Origin: a virus
DNA: 52,249 bases
IMG/VR virus record: IMGVR_UViG_3300045282_000164
Location: 1 to 52,249 of that record
Direction: 5' to 3' (one strand)
This document shows, in pieces, positions 30,232-39,393 of the stretch. The position numbers and the translations under genes were made by a program. Below the pieces are notes generated by a model. It had not been told where the DNA came from. It ran no database searches and saw only the letters and a program-made list of their open reading frames with translations. Every line of letters starts with the position of its first letter. Within the stretch, counting starts at the first letter, position 1.

Positions 30232-30633
30232 ATGAGTAGACTTCCAGAAGAAAATATTGATCCCTACAATGTGGCAAGGGGCGGCATGTGGGACAGTCAA
30301 CGGCTGATAATGGCAAAGCAAGAACAGCTCAAACGCCAGCAGGGCGAGGCAGAAGTCATGTCACGTCTTACGGCAAGCCCTGAGTGGGAAATATACGGGC
30401 GCAAGCTGGAGTTTGAGCTAAACCGTGCCAAACAACTCAGGGCACGACTGGAAAACGCTCTCTTAACCCAGGTTTTAAATCCCCAGGACTATATTGAGGC
30501 AAAAGTACATCAGGCCGGGGCAAAAAGCATGGTTGAAGCACTTGAGTTTAGCTTGAACGTGGCCAAGACACTTATTGAGAAAGGCGAGAAGGCAATAGCT
30601 GAATTAACCTTTATGGAGGCGAGAAAAGAGTGA
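30232..30633 (+). CDS. Portal-adjacent helical protein
   Basis: 133 residues, ATG directly after the portal stop. Helical and charged (MAKQEQLKRQQGEAEVM, ELNRAKQLRARLENALLTQV). May assist head assembly. No family recognised. Confidence 0.6.
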   Translation: MSRLPEENIDPYNVARGGMWDSQRLIMAKQEQLKRQQGEAEVMSRLTASPEWEIYGRKLEFELNRAKQLRARLENALLTQVLNPQDYIEAKVHQAGAKSMVEALEFSLNVAKTLIEKGEKAIAELTFMEARKE

Positions 30634-30749
30634 AAAAAAAGATTCGCGTTTGGCTTCCGCCCGGCTTTCAAAAGGGGGGATGGATGGAAGTGACAGAAAA
30701 ACAACTTATAAAAGCCATTATTCCTAAGAAACCCAAGAAGGCTAAATAA
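30630..30749 (+). CDS. 39-residue basic protein
   Basis: GTG 30630 overlaps the previous stop (GTGA). Basic: MKKKIRVWLPPGFQKGGWME, then TEKQLIKAIIPKKPKKAK. Its stop overlaps the next ATG. Common type of small protein after phage portals; function unknown. Confidence 0.5.
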   Translation: MKKKIRVWLPPGFQKGGWMEVTEKQLIKAIIPKKPKKAK

Positions 30750-30928
30750 TGAGTCAAAAAAACATTGCCAAAATAAGAACTTGCGAAAACTGTGGATATA
30801 ATGCGATACTGACCGCAAAGCAGCTCATCCGACATTGGGAACAATGTATCAAGAAACCCAACAATGATGAGTCATTCGATACGTTAAATGCAGTCTATGT
30901 AAGTACATGGGTTAAAAAAACAGCCTAA
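30749..30928 (+). CDS. 59-residue zinc-finger protein
   Basis: TCENCGYNAILTAKQLIRHW followed by EQC gives a C-x2-C...H-x4-C zinc finger (C2HC). TAATG overlap with the previous gene. Last gene before the terminator at 30954. Confidence 0.55.
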   Translation: MSQKNIAKIRTCENCGYNAILTAKQLIRHWEQCIKKPNNDESFDTLNAVYVSTWVKKTA

Positions 30929-30953
30929 CATAAGTTTCACGCGGAGAGTTTGA

Positions 30954-30992
30954 GCCGTTGATGCGTTATTGCGTCGCGGCTTTTTTATTTTC
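30954..30992 (+). terminator. Rho-independent terminator
   Basis: GCCGTTGATGC (30954-30964) pairs with GCGTCGCGGC (30971-30980), about 10 bp with a one-base bulge and two G-U, then TTTTTTATTTT. It separates the terminase/portal block from the capsid block. Confidence 0.8.
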
Positions 30993-31054
30993 TGCGCGGT
31001 TTCGCCTGAACCATATCACGGCGCGGCCTATCCTAGCCAAAACAGGGAGTTAAA

Positions 31055-31819
31055 ATGGCAGAAGCCCAAGAAGCGGAAGAAAAGCCCGCAGTACCAATAG
31101 AAGAACCACCTAGCCAGCCAGCACCTATCGAGGATCCGGCTGATGACGAACGCCCGCCCGGTGGATCAGAGGATTTATCGGTTTACGGGCGCAAGATGAA
31201 TGCTCGGGCCAAGAAAGCTGAGCAGGAAGCCAGGTTACTTCGTGAAGAGAATATCCGCCTTGCCCAGAAAGCCAAGGATGCGGAAGAGGCCAAATCAAAG
31301 CCACCTGATGAAATTTACAATCGGCAACAGGTTTTAGCTTTTGTTCGTGAGGGTAAATTAGATCGCGCTGTTGCGGATGACTACATCAAGGCCATTGTTG
31401 AGCCAATGGAAATCAAGGCGCTCTATGAAGCAGCACAGGCCGAGATTGCTGAATTTGTATCACTGATACCGGCATTAGGCGATTCCTCAAGTGAAGCCTA
31501 CAGAAAAGCAGCAGCCGAGTATGCCGACCTGATGAGCAGGGGATTGCCCGACAACCACATCACGCGTGCTCTAGCGATATCGAACGCGCACGGCAAGTTA
31601 TCAATTGTCAAGGAAAGGGCTAGGGTCCGCGAAATGAACAGCAATCCTAGAACAATGCCGGTAGACGGCAGCGGTGGCAGCAACAATGGTGGAAGTGCAC
31701 CTAAAGATATGTCTCATGCGCCGGCACACCTCCAAGAGTACTGGCAAAAGGCGGGGCTCAACGAGAAAGAACGGGCGCAGCATTTCAAGACCTGGCAATC
31801 GAGGCAACCTAAAAAGTGA
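31055..31819 (+). CDS. Scaffold-like protein
   Basis: 254 residues. Acidic Pro-rich start (IEEPPSQPAPIEDPADDERP), a charged coiled coil (AKKAEQEARLLREENIRLAQ), helical middle, Gly/Asn linker, and basic C-terminus (HFKTWQSRQPKK). An acidic helical protein with a basic end just before decoration and capsid genes is the profile of phage scaffolding proteins, which direct shell assembly and then leave. GGGAG ribosome site. Sequence similarity itself is weak. Confidence 0.6.
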   Translation: MAEAQEAEEKPAVPIEEPPSQPAPIEDPADDERPPGGSEDLSVYGRKMNARAKKAEQEARLLREENIRLAQKAKDAEEAKSKPPDEIYNRQQVLAFVREGKLDRAVADDYIKAIVEPMEIKALYEAAQAEIAEFVSLIPALGDSSSEAYRKAAAEYADLMSRGLPDNHITRALAISNAHGKLSIVKERARVREMNSNPRTMPVDGSGGSNNGGSAPKDMSHAPAHLQEYWQKAGLNEKERAQHFKTWQSRQPKK

Positions 31820-32232
31820 TAGCAATAGTAAGTAAGTACGCCAAGTTGGGTGAGGGTTTTAGCAAGCGTGAAATTCTCAAGGCCTCAGAAGATCCTGGCA
31901 GGCGTACTAAGGCTCACGGCTACACTTCAGCATCCGCAGCAATCGACAACCGCGTTGCTCAACGGCTAGGCATAGTTCTTTGCGGCTACTGCCGTCCAAA
32001 ATTCAACCCCAAAGCAGTGCATTACCGTCGCGCCTGGATTCCCAACGGTGCCAATATCGACCCTTATAGGACTGATGGTAAATGCGAAGATTGTAAGCAG
32101 CTCACTATCAACACCCCAGGTGGGGGTGTGATGTGGGTTGCTGAAGAACAGTACCACCACGTTTTCCACGAGCCAAGCGGAATGCGAAACGCCATGTGGG
32201 AACGTCTAAGAAACTTATTTTACAGGAGATAA
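31816..32232 (+). CDS. Zinc-ribbon protein in capsid block
   Basis: 138 residues, GTG start overlapping the previous stop. CGYCRPKFNPKAVHYRRAW and CEDCKQLT form a CxxC...CxxC ribbon. The N-terminus is basic and helical. No known capsid role; perhaps a DNA-binding or minor head protein. Confidence 0.55.
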   Translation: MIAIVSKYAKLGEGFSKREILKASEDPGRRTKAHGYTSASAAIDNRVAQRLGIVLCGYCRPKFNPKAVHYRRAWIPNGANIDPYRTDGKCEDCKQLTINTPGGGVMWVAEEQYHHVFHEPSGMRNAMWERLRNLFYRR

Positions 32233-32233
32233 T

Positions 32234-32980
32234 ATGTCGAAAGCATCTGGATATCTTTGCGGTCAAAATTGGGTAAAGCGTTATAAGCTGGGGGCGACCG
32301 CCGCTGCTACGCTTCTCCCTGGAATTCCCTTTTTAATGGTGGCGACAACTGGCGGCGTGGGGCCGGTCACGGCTACCGCTGGCGCCGATTGTGTTGGCCT
32401 TTCCCTTGGTTCGCCCTCCGGCGCTGGCTATACGACAACCCAGGCAACCGTTCTCGCTTCCGGCGAGGGCATGATTGACATTGAAATCAACCCCCATCTA
32501 GTTATTGAGTCAGTTCAATCTGGCGCGACCACTTCCGGCACTGCTATGCAGCTTGCCACCAACACGGTGGCATCGGCCGGTGGAACCGTAGTGACGGGTA
32601 CAGGCTTAGGCGCCGGTGGCGACATCGACGGTGGGATGATTTGGCGGTATCAGTACGGTGTGGCCGGCGAACTCCGAACCATCACCACGCATACATCTAC
32701 CACGGATCTCCGCGTTACCGTTCCTTTTTCCACGGCAATCGCTGTAGGCGACACCTTTCTCTATAGCACCTACAACGAAACCGGCAACGGCGCGGCCGGC
32801 GGCGACGGTAACTCAAATATCACCCTTACCAGCGATCTTTTGCAGGCGGACTCAAGCGCGGCATCGGGCGCGGGCATTGATTGCTGTGTCGTGAACTTCA
32901 TTGCGGCAGGCCAATATGACACCTTGCTCCAGTGGGTTCTTGGCGATCATATCTTCAACGATAGCGGTTCTCTCGCTTAA
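32234..32980 (+). CDS. Capsid decoration-type protein
   Basis: 248 residues, Gly/Ala/Thr-rich, all-beta. LGATAAATLLPGIPFLMVAT, GADCVGLSLGSPSGAGYTTT, ASGEGMIDIEINPHLVIESV read like the beta-tulip/barrel decoration proteins that precede many major capsid genes (initial value, event count and stability-type strands). C-terminus has GIDCCVVNFIAAGQYDTLLQ. It probably trimerises on the outer shell. Position directly before the capsid gene supports the call. Confidence 0.6.
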   Translation: MSKASGYLCGQNWVKRYKLGATAAATLLPGIPFLMVATTGGVGPVTATAGADCVGLSLGSPSGAGYTTTQATVLASGEGMIDIEINPHLVIESVQSGATTSGTAMQLATNTVASAGGTVVTGTGLGAGGDIDGGMIWRYQYGVAGELRTITTHTSTTDLRVTVPFSTAIAVGDTFLYSTYNETGNGAAGGDGNSNITLTSDLLQADSSAASGAGIDCCVVNFIAAGQYDTLLQWVLGDHIFNDSGSLA

Positions 32981-32983
32981 TTT

Positions 32984-33037
32984 CTGAAGGCGGGCAAGCC
33001 GGAATGCCTAAGATTTCCCGGCAAACTTAACCTTCAG
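32984..33037 (+). promoter_or_regulatory. Stem-loop leader before the major capsid gene
   Basis: CTGAAGG (32984-32990) pairs perfectly with CCTTCAG (33031-33037), and GCCGG (32998-33002) with CCGGC (33018-33022) inside. The outer stem ends at the ribosome site AGGAG. May adjust capsid translation or be a processing site. Confidence 0.55.
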
Positions 33038-33047
33038 GAGATTAATT

Positions 33048-33968
33048 ATGCTTCGAACCGATCAAATGGCGGATCTACTGGACCCGCGCTTTCAGGACAT
33101 CCTAAACGACCGTTTTAACAACATTGAGGGCGACATGGTTAACACCATGTACTCAATGAAACCTAGCAAGCTAATTACCGAGCGTTTCAGCACTTTGGGC
33201 ACTATGGATGATGTGCAGCGATTCCTGGGCTCGGTTGATTACGATGATGTTTACCAAGGATTCGATGTGGCGGTTACGCCTTTGGAATTTGCCAAGGGGC
33301 TTCAGATTCAGCGGAGACTGTTCGACACCGATCAGTTCAACCTGATTGAGCAAAAGCCCAAAGCCATGACAGGGGCTCTCTACCGCACCCGCCAGAAGTT
33401 TGCAGCCCGGCCGTTCAACTTCGCCTTTGGTGTTGATAATTTCTTCTACAACCACAGCGAAGGTGTTTCCCTCTGTTCCAATTCCCATATTACCAACTCG
33501 GGCCAATCGACAGCGACAGGTTTTGACAACCTAAACACCACATCGCTCAACCCGGTAACTTACACCGCAGCTCTCTTTCAGATGTATAACTTTCGTGGTG
33601 ATCGGGCAGAGAAAATCACCGTCAGGCCCAATACCCTGATTATCCCCAAGGCTCCAGCCATTGCTGAGCAGGCATATGAGATAGTCAAGTCATCTGCCTA
33701 TCCTAGCCAATCGAATGCCGGCGTGGCGAACTACAACCAGAACAAGACAGAAATCATTGAGTGGATCGAGTTAAATAGCTCCACCAACTGGTTTATGACC
33801 GATATGGAGATGCAAAAAGAGCAGGGGCTTTATTGGCTGGATGCGGTGAAGGCTGAAATGAAGCTGATGGAAGATTTCGACACCTTGGTCATGAAACATC
33901 GCCTTTACGCGGTCTGGGCAAATATGTGGCTCGACTGGCGTTGGATCTGCGGTAGCCAGGTCTCTTAA
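33048..33968 (+). CDS. Major capsid protein
   Basis: 306 residues. An N-terminal helical arm (MADLLDPRFQDILNDRF), then EFAKGLQIQRRLFDTDQFN (E-loop region), FNFAFGVDNFF, a P-domain core (TVRPNTLIIPKAPAIAEQAY) and ALVM-type end with YAVWANMWLDWRWI. The phrase order, including RPNTLIIP and the TDMEMQKEQGLYWLDA stretch, fits HK97-fold capsid proteins of the gpT-like group. AGGAG ribosome site and a structured leader suggest high expression. Size is typical. Confidence 0.85.
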   Translation: MLRTDQMADLLDPRFQDILNDRFNNIEGDMVNTMYSMKPSKLITERFSTLGTMDDVQRFLGSVDYDDVYQGFDVAVTPLEFAKGLQIQRRLFDTDQFNLIEQKPKAMTGALYRTRQKFAARPFNFAFGVDNFFYNHSEGVSLCSNSHITNSGQSTATGFDNLNTTSLNPVTYTAALFQMYNFRGDRAEKITVRPNTLIIPKAPAIAEQAYEIVKSSAYPSQSNAGVANYNQNKTEIIEWIELNSSTNWFMTDMEMQKEQGLYWLDAVKAEMKLMEDFDTLVMKHRLYAVWANMWLDWRWICGSQVS

Positions 33969-34025
33969 TCCTAACACTCGTCAGGTGTGGAATAGGTTTG
34001 AGACAATTCTGACAAAGGAGAAATT

Positions 34026-34997
34026 ATGTCTTTTTTAAATAGATACGGCACTCAATTCGGTGCCATGCCTCAGAGCACAGGCACCGTGTGGTTTGTGTCG
34101 CCTTCGGCAACTTACAATATTGGCGGCCAAAGTTACCCTGCTGACAATGCTAACGCCGGCAACTCACCCGAAACCGCAGTAAGGACCATTCAACAAGCGA
34201 TCACGAATGCGACCGCAAACGTGGGCGATGTGATTGCGCTTCTGCCCGGTACGCATACCTCGGCAGTGGGGGCGGTAAACAAGGCGGGGCTTAGTTTTAT
34301 CGGTTTGCCCTACTTCCCTGAATCGGCAATCAGCGGGTACCATACCCAAGGGCCCCAAGTTACGGTCACGGCGTCAGCAACGATTGCTCTCGCGATCACA
34401 GCAGCCGATTGCGCGTTCTACAATATTCGGTTCTTGCCGGTGACAGCCCAAACCAATGTGACTCTAACCACGGCGGCCGCTCGTACCCGGTTTGTCCATT
34501 GCTCATTTGATAATACCGGCGTGGCTGGCAATGCAGCTACAATCGGCCTCGCTGTAACAACGGCGAACCTGCCTCGCGGCCTACATTTCCAGGGCTGTAT
34601 ATTTAGAGATTCTAGCGTGACGACATCTCAGGGCCCGGCCGTAAACCTCGCGGCTTCAAGGGATTTCTGGTTTCACCGCTGCACCATATATAAGGATGGC
34701 CAGATTGCCTCGGGTATTGCTTGGACAACGGCGATAACCCTGGAGGACTTGGCAACCGGAACCTTTGAGGAAGTGAACTATGTCGGTACAGAAGTTTCGG
34801 TAGGTACGACCAAGGTAATCACCGGCACGGCTTTGACAGGCGCGGGCTTGATTCACGTTATCCGTTGCACAAGCACGGTTAACACAGCCTGCTTGTTCTT
34901 GGATGACTTTGCGGCCGCCGATGTGGATTTGTGTTTGAATTACGTTGCGACTGTTGCGGGCGGCACTGGTGGCACCTTAATTACAGCGACAACTTAA
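34026..34997 (+). CDS. Beta-helix protein next to the capsid gene
   Basis: 323 residues. TGTVWFVSPSATY, then ETAVRTIQQAITNATANVGD, VIALLPGTHTSAVG is the usual opening of right-handed parallel beta-helix proteins. Rungs follow (CAFYNIRFLP, TRFVHCSFDNT, LHFQGCIFRDS, FWFHRCTIYKDG). No signal peptide. Located directly after the major capsid gene and with a GGAG site, it could be a head-decorating spike or fibre. Enzymatic activity cannot be judged. Confidence 0.7.
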   Translation: MSFLNRYGTQFGAMPQSTGTVWFVSPSATYNIGGQSYPADNANAGNSPETAVRTIQQAITNATANVGDVIALLPGTHTSAVGAVNKAGLSFIGLPYFPESAISGYHTQGPQVTVTASATIALAITAADCAFYNIRFLPVTAQTNVTLTTAAARTRFVHCSFDNTGVAGNAATIGLAVTTANLPRGLHFQGCIFRDSSVTTSQGPAVNLAASRDFWFHRCTIYKDGQIASGIAWTTAITLEDLATGTFEEVNYVGTEVSVGTTKVITGTALTGAGLIHVIRCTSTVNTACLFLDDFAAADVDLCLNYVATVAGGTGGTLITATT

Positions 34998-35085
34998 CTA
35001 TCCCCCCGGCTCTTGGCCCTTTGCGTGGCGGGTGGAACTCCTCCCCATTCGCTGCGCCGCCAGGGGTACAAATGAAAGGACAGGT

Positions 35086-35958
35086 ATGAGCGTAGAGACA
35101 GAAGAAATTCTAACCAAGGTGAAGCGAATTAAGAACGTGGCTAAAGATGGCGAGCTTACTCAGAAAGCCGTCAGGTTCATGACCCACCAGGAGCAGGACG
35201 CTAAAAAAGACGACTTGCAGTTTGTAGAAAGCATTCTCTCGCCGCATAACGTCTTGCCTAATCACACCATGATCACCCAGGATGCAAGGAAAAACCTTGT
35301 CAATTACTCGCGCTTTCTAAAGAAGGATTTAGCAGAGAACGTGGCGCCCGATAAGCTACCAGGTGAGGCTAAGGATGCGCTGATGAGACGGCGTGATTTC
35401 TTGGTTGAGAAGATTCGTGAAGGGATGCCGCCCAATGAAATCATGAAGCGCAATCCCCCCGGTGCCGTATCTCAGCACATGAAATGGATGGCGGCAACCA
35501 AGGATTACCAGCTTGAATATAAAAACGTCCAGCGTGCCCTTGAGCCTGATGATAACTCTGAGGATTTGGCAAACATTGAGATGTTACGCCCAAGTATGGC
35601 AGGCCCGGCGGGTGACGCGGCAACATTCATGGCGGATGCGCAGATACAAGGATATTTCGCACAATCGGCACTGGCAAAGGCCAACTGGCCGCTGGGTGAG
35701 CCAAAGATGGATACCGCGTTGGCCCAGGCAGAACGGCGGGAACTCGAGGAGCTGAGAGCGGAGAAGGCTAGGCGGGAAGAGGAGCATAAAGAACGGCAGC
35801 GCAAATATGGGACAAGTGCGGAAGCGTTAGCTAGGCAGGCCAAGAAGTCAGAGGAAACATCCAAACGGATGAAAGAATTCTGGGCAAAGAAAAAGGCCAA
35901 AATAACACCCGAGGTACAAAATGACCAAGCCCAACAAACCGAAACCTACGGAGATTGA
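35086..35958 (+). CDS. Charged helical virion-operon protein
   Basis: 290 residues from ATG 35086 (AAGGACAGGT before). N-terminal half helical (KRIKNVAKDGELTQKAVRFM); residues about 210-270 form a strong Glu/Arg/Lys coiled coil (ERRELEELRAEKARREEEHK). Overlaps the next gene by 38 bases. No family recognised; assembly or minor head protein by position. Confidence 0.55.
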   Translation: MSVETEEILTKVKRIKNVAKDGELTQKAVRFMTHQEQDAKKDDLQFVESILSPHNVLPNHTMITQDARKNLVNYSRFLKKDLAENVAPDKLPGEAKDALMRRRDFLVEKIREGMPPNEIMKRNPPGAVSQHMKWMAATKDYQLEYKNVQRALEPDDNSEDLANIEMLRPSMAGPAGDAATFMADAQIQGYFAQSALAKANWPLGEPKMDTALAQAERRELEELRAEKARREEEHKERQRKYGTSAEALARQAKKSEETSKRMKEFWAKKKAKITPEVQNDQAQQTETYGD

Positions 35959-36511
35959 GAAGTTTAAAGAAGGCGTAGCCAGGGCAGTAAAGAAGGCTTT
36001 CAAGCATCCGCATGAATGTGTGCAATTTCAAAATACGGTAGAGCAGGAAGATAAGGAATTTCTTGCTGCGCTCACTGCTGGCGCTGGCAAGGTTGGGGAT
36101 ACCACGCCCGTTATTACTGTAGCTCAGGCCAACCGTGGGCCAGCCACCTTTACCTTTGATGCACCACAGCCGATTCCTGCGGGCTTGCGTTTTGCTACTT
36201 TCAATCTTCCTTGCGATCTTATCAGTGATAAGCTGGCCACCGGGAAAAGTTTAGACATCCAGTTTTTTCTTTCACCCGATGGTGTGCAACCTTACGCCTT
36301 TGCTAACGGTACTCATTGGGTGAGTTACGGACCGAACGGACAGCACACAAAGAATCCTGACGGCACGCCGGGGCCAGATAACCCTGACCCGACAATAATT
36401 CTCCCATTGATTGATTTCCCTGGTAATCCGCGAGTGGGGTTTAGGCTTAGGGGTGTGATTGTCCTTAACAACTCATTTAACATCGGCGCTAACGTGTCGA
36501 TTACAAGCTAG
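35921..36511 (+). CDS. Virion-operon beta protein
   Basis: 196 residues. A basic helical start (MTKPNKPKPTEIEKFKEGVA) leads to a beta-rich body (VITVAQANRGPATFTFDAPQ, IPAGLRFATFNLPCDLISD, FRLRGVIVLNNSFNIGANVS). Resembles a jelly-roll head or neck protein. No family certain. Confidence 0.5.
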   Translation: MTKPNKPKPTEIEKFKEGVARAVKKAFKHPHECVQFQNTVEQEDKEFLAALTAGAGKVGDTTPVITVAQANRGPATFTFDAPQPIPAGLRFATFNLPCDLISDKLATGKSLDIQFFLSPDGVQPYAFANGTHWVSYGPNGQHTKNPDGTPGPDNPDPTIILPLIDFPGNPRVGFRLRGVIVLNNSFNIGANVSITS

Positions 36512-37188
36512 TGGCAATTGCTTTTGACAGCGCAGTGGATGGGGGTACAAACGGTGGTGGAGCTAATAGTTTAACTTTCACATTTAATAATGTTGCCGGG
36601 AACATTGTTTTTGTCGGTGGCAATGGTGATAGCGATATTTTGGACGTGACTAGTGTTACGTGGAACGGTGTGGCGATGGCTTTGGTGGAACGGTTACAGG
36701 GGGGCCTTAGTTCGCTACACGACCTGTATCTATACGTGTCGAACGGCACACCAGCTACAGGATCAAATAACGTAGTGGTAAGTGCTACGAACAATCAAAC
36801 TTTGAGATTTGGCGCGGTGTCTTATTCTGGTGCGAGCCTTTTTGCGCAACCAGATGCCCACACGAACCATTTTGATTTTCTTAATCCTCTGACTACGCCG
36901 CTTGTTTCGATTGCCGACAATTGCTGGCATGTACTAGTGTTTGATGGATTTCATTCCGGCGCGGAAGCACCGGCAGCCGGGACCGGTACAACACGTAGAG
37001 CTTTTTCTACTGACACTACATGGGGGCTATTTGATTCTAACTCAGCTAAGACACCGGCTGGCAGTGTTAGCCTAGCAACTCAGTTTTCAACCATTGAACA
37101 AACTGCGGCGCATGTGATGGCGTCGTTTAATCCGACAGCGATTATTCCGCCCGCCGTCAGTGCTTCAGCATATTATTACAAGGCATAG
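36511..37188 (+). CDS. Beta-sandwich fibre-associated protein
   Basis: 225 residues, GTG 36511 on the previous stop. Opening AIAFDSAVDGG...SLTFTFNNV, then VTSVTWNGVAMALVERL and LYLYVSNGTPATGSNNVVVS is a jelly-roll found in phage tail and environmental fibre proteins. It also has SYSGASLFAQPDA. It ends directly before the large fibre gene and may be a fibre base or receptor-binding domain. Confidence 0.6.
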   Translation: MAIAFDSAVDGGTNGGGANSLTFTFNNVAGNIVFVGGNGDSDILDVTSVTWNGVAMALVERLQGGLSSLHDLYLYVSNGTPATGSNNVVVSATNNQTLRFGAVSYSGASLFAQPDAHTNHFDFLNPLTTPLVSIADNCWHVLVFDGFHSGAEAPAAGTGTTRRAFSTDTTWGLFDSNSAKTPAGSVSLATQFSTIEQTAAHVMASFNPTAIIPPAVSASAYYYKA

Positions 37189-39393
37189 ATGGCGCTCACT
37201 GTAAATCACGTTTTCACCAATCCGGTTGCGGACGGCACAATCACGTCAATCGTTCGCCCCTCAGACTGGAACAGCGCCCACAAACTCGTTTACAACATGA
37301 TCGATGGTATTGGCGTATCCGATACCACCTATTTCAGTGGTTCGGTTATCTTTTCCAATCAGGCCAATATCACCATCAACTCGTCAGTCAACGGCGCATC
37401 GCAGTACGTGCAGTTTAGCGTGGGTGCGGCTGGCTTAACTACCGCAATGGCGAGCAATCGCGGCTCTGATTTTGTACAGGCCACGGCAGGATTTAACGGA
37501 ACCAATTGCAGCGGGACCATTGCGTCAAACTCGGTTTCTGTGAGCGTTGGCAACTATCTAACTACAGCCGATCTCTCTGCCAATAGTTCTAAGTATGTAC
37601 AGAACTGGAAGCTAACCGGGAACACAGCGGGCACTACTTCAAGCGCACAGGGAACCGACCTTTGGTTTGATGGCGGCAACAGCATCACGGTATCCGGCAA
37701 CAGTAATACCATAAGGCTATCAGTAGGCGCCTATATCACTACGGCACGGGGCAGCACCGACGCAATTGGACTCAATACGGCCGGGACCAACATGACATGG
37801 ACAGCCAATAGCGCGGGGCTGTCTATTAACGCTGGTGGCTATGCAGGAACAAATACCGCGGCAACTGGCGCGTCTGTCACACTCAACACCTCGGGCATCT
37901 CCATTAATTTGCCCGCATATCTAACTACAGCAGATCTATCCGCCAACACCTCAAAGTTTGTCCAAAACTGGAAATTGACAGGCAACACGTCAGGAACAAC
38001 CAGCAGTGCTCAAGGGACTGATTTGTGGTTTCAAGGTGGGAATAGTCTGACCGTCTCTGGCAGTAGCAACAGTGTTGTCTTCTCGGTGGGTGCCTACATT
38101 ACTACTGCCGATCTATCCGCGAACAGTTCTAAGTACGTCCAGAATTGGAAGCTCACCGGGAACACATCTGGCACCACAAGCAGCGCACAAGGAACCGATC
38201 TTTGGTTTCAGGGTGGCAATAGTCTCACGGTTTCAGGAAGCAGCAATAGCATTGTGTTTTCCGTAGGGGCATATCTAACAACGGCAATGGCATCAAACCG
38301 TGGGACTGATTTCGTGCAGGGCACAGCGGGGTTTAACGGCACGAATTGCAGCGGCACGATTGCATCAAATTCGATTTCTGTCAGTGTGGGTGCCTACATT
38401 ACCACGGCGGATTTATCTGCCAATAGTTCTAAATATGTCCAGAATTGGAAACTAACAGGGAATACGGCAGGTACTACAAGCAGTGCTCAAGGCACCGATC
38501 TTTGGTTTTCGGGTGCGGGTGCCATGACTGTTTCCGGCAGCAGCAATACTATTGTGCTTAGCCCTCCCGCAAGTTCGAGCCTGATTGGATCGAGCGGTAT
38601 TTCGCTAAGCAGTGCGGGCTCAACAATTACTATTTATCAGCCGGTAGCATCTCAATTTGATCCCGTCAGGGCCGCACCTGTAACCAATTCCACTTTGGGT
38701 CAATCAACGCTTTATTTCTTCCCATTCGATAATGGTGACATGCTATCCGCTTCCCGCGTTAACTTCTTTCATTCAATTGCGTTTACCTACTCGGGGGCGC
38801 CAGCTAACTCAACCGCATGGCTTGCGGCAGGTTATGGCCTCTACACTAGAGGAACAGGAGCAAGCACCGATAGGATCTCACTGCTTACTAGCTATTCAAT
38901 GGCCTATATAAGTGGCAGTGCTTCGAGTAGCACGCGTCTGTCTGTGACTAACTATTGGCAGGTATCGAATGGAACTACCCATTCCACGACTCAATACGGA
39001 CAAAATAATGTGACGGCAGGAACTTATCTCACAAGCTCGATTGGTGGCTTTCGCGTAGTCGCTTTCCCGGTAAGTTCTTTGCTAACTCCCGGCCGTTATT
39101 GGCTTGGCTATTCAGTTCAAAGCTCCAGCCAGGGAGCCTCGTTGATTTTTGGCCATAGCGTCATGCAGGCGCAGTTTTCAAACCAGCTTGCTTTCCAGCC
39201 GTTCAATGTGGTTTCGGCTGCGTCTAATGCCTCATTCTGGGATGCGTCAAACGGGTTTGGAATTTACTCCGCACAGTCGGCAGCGTGGCCGAATAGCATT
39301 CCTTTAACATCAGACTCAATCAGGGCGGCGCTGGTCAACACGGTGCCAATATTTAACTTTAGCGGGATTAGCCAATCGAGTAATATTCTATGA
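37189..39393 (+). CDS. Tail fibre with tandem repeats
   Basis: 734 residues. N-terminal base (VNHVFTNPVADGT...IVRPSDWNSAHKL), then a repetitive shaft (about 85-460). The 36-residue module beginning TTADLSANSSKYVQNWKLTG occurs four times, with a second module (ASNRGSDFVQATAGFNGTNC) twice. The distinct C-terminal ~260 residues (from QFDPVRAAPVTNSTLGQSTL) is likely the receptor-binding tip. Shaft repeats fit a trimeric fibre. Repeats are conserved in protein but scrambled in codons. It overlaps the glycosyltransferase start by 4 bases. Confidence 0.85.
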   Translation: MALTVNHVFTNPVADGTITSIVRPSDWNSAHKLVYNMIDGIGVSDTTYFSGSVIFSNQANITINSSVNGASQYVQFSVGAAGLTTAMASNRGSDFVQATAGFNGTNCSGTIASNSVSVSVGNYLTTADLSANSSKYVQNWKLTGNTAGTTSSAQGTDLWFDGGNSITVSGNSNTIRLSVGAYITTARGSTDAIGLNTAGTNMTWTANSAGLSINAGGYAGTNTAATGASVTLNTSGISINLPAYLTTADLSANTSKFVQNWKLTGNTSGTTSSAQGTDLWFQGGNSLTVSGSSNSVVFSVGAYITTADLSANSSKYVQNWKLTGNTSGTTSSAQGTDLWFQGGNSLTVSGSSNSIVFSVGAYLTTAMASNRGTDFVQGTAGFNGTNCSGTIASNSISVSVGAYITTADLSANSSKYVQNWKLTGNTAGTTSSAQGTDLWFSGAGAMTVSGSSNTIVLSPPASSSLIGSSGISLSSAGSTITIYQPVASQFDPVRAAPVTNSTLGQSTLYFFPFDNGDMLSASRVNFFHSIAFTYSGAPANSTAWLAAGYGLYTRGTGASTDRISLLTSYSMAYISGSASSSTRLSVTNYWQVSNGTTHSTTQYGQNNVTAGTYLTSSIGGFRVVAFPVSSLLTPGRYWLGYSVQSSSQGASLIFGHSVMQAQFSNQLAFQPFNVVSAASNASFWDASNGFGIYSAQSAAWPNSIPLTSDSIRAALVNTVPIFNFSGISQSSNIL
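37561..38508 (+). repeat. Codon-scrambled protein repeats in fibre gene
   Basis: Four 108-base units: 37561-37668, 37924-38031, 38101-38208, 38401-38508. Units 1 and 4 encode 36 identical residues although 20 of 36 codons differ, all synonymously. A second pair of units at about 37440 and 38281 behaves the same way. Confidence 0.9.

Noticed and set aside
37440-38510. Diversity-generating retroelement or CRISPR-like repeats
   Set aside because: Repeats are in-frame protein modules with synonymous changes; no reverse transcriptase, template repeat or spacer pattern is present.
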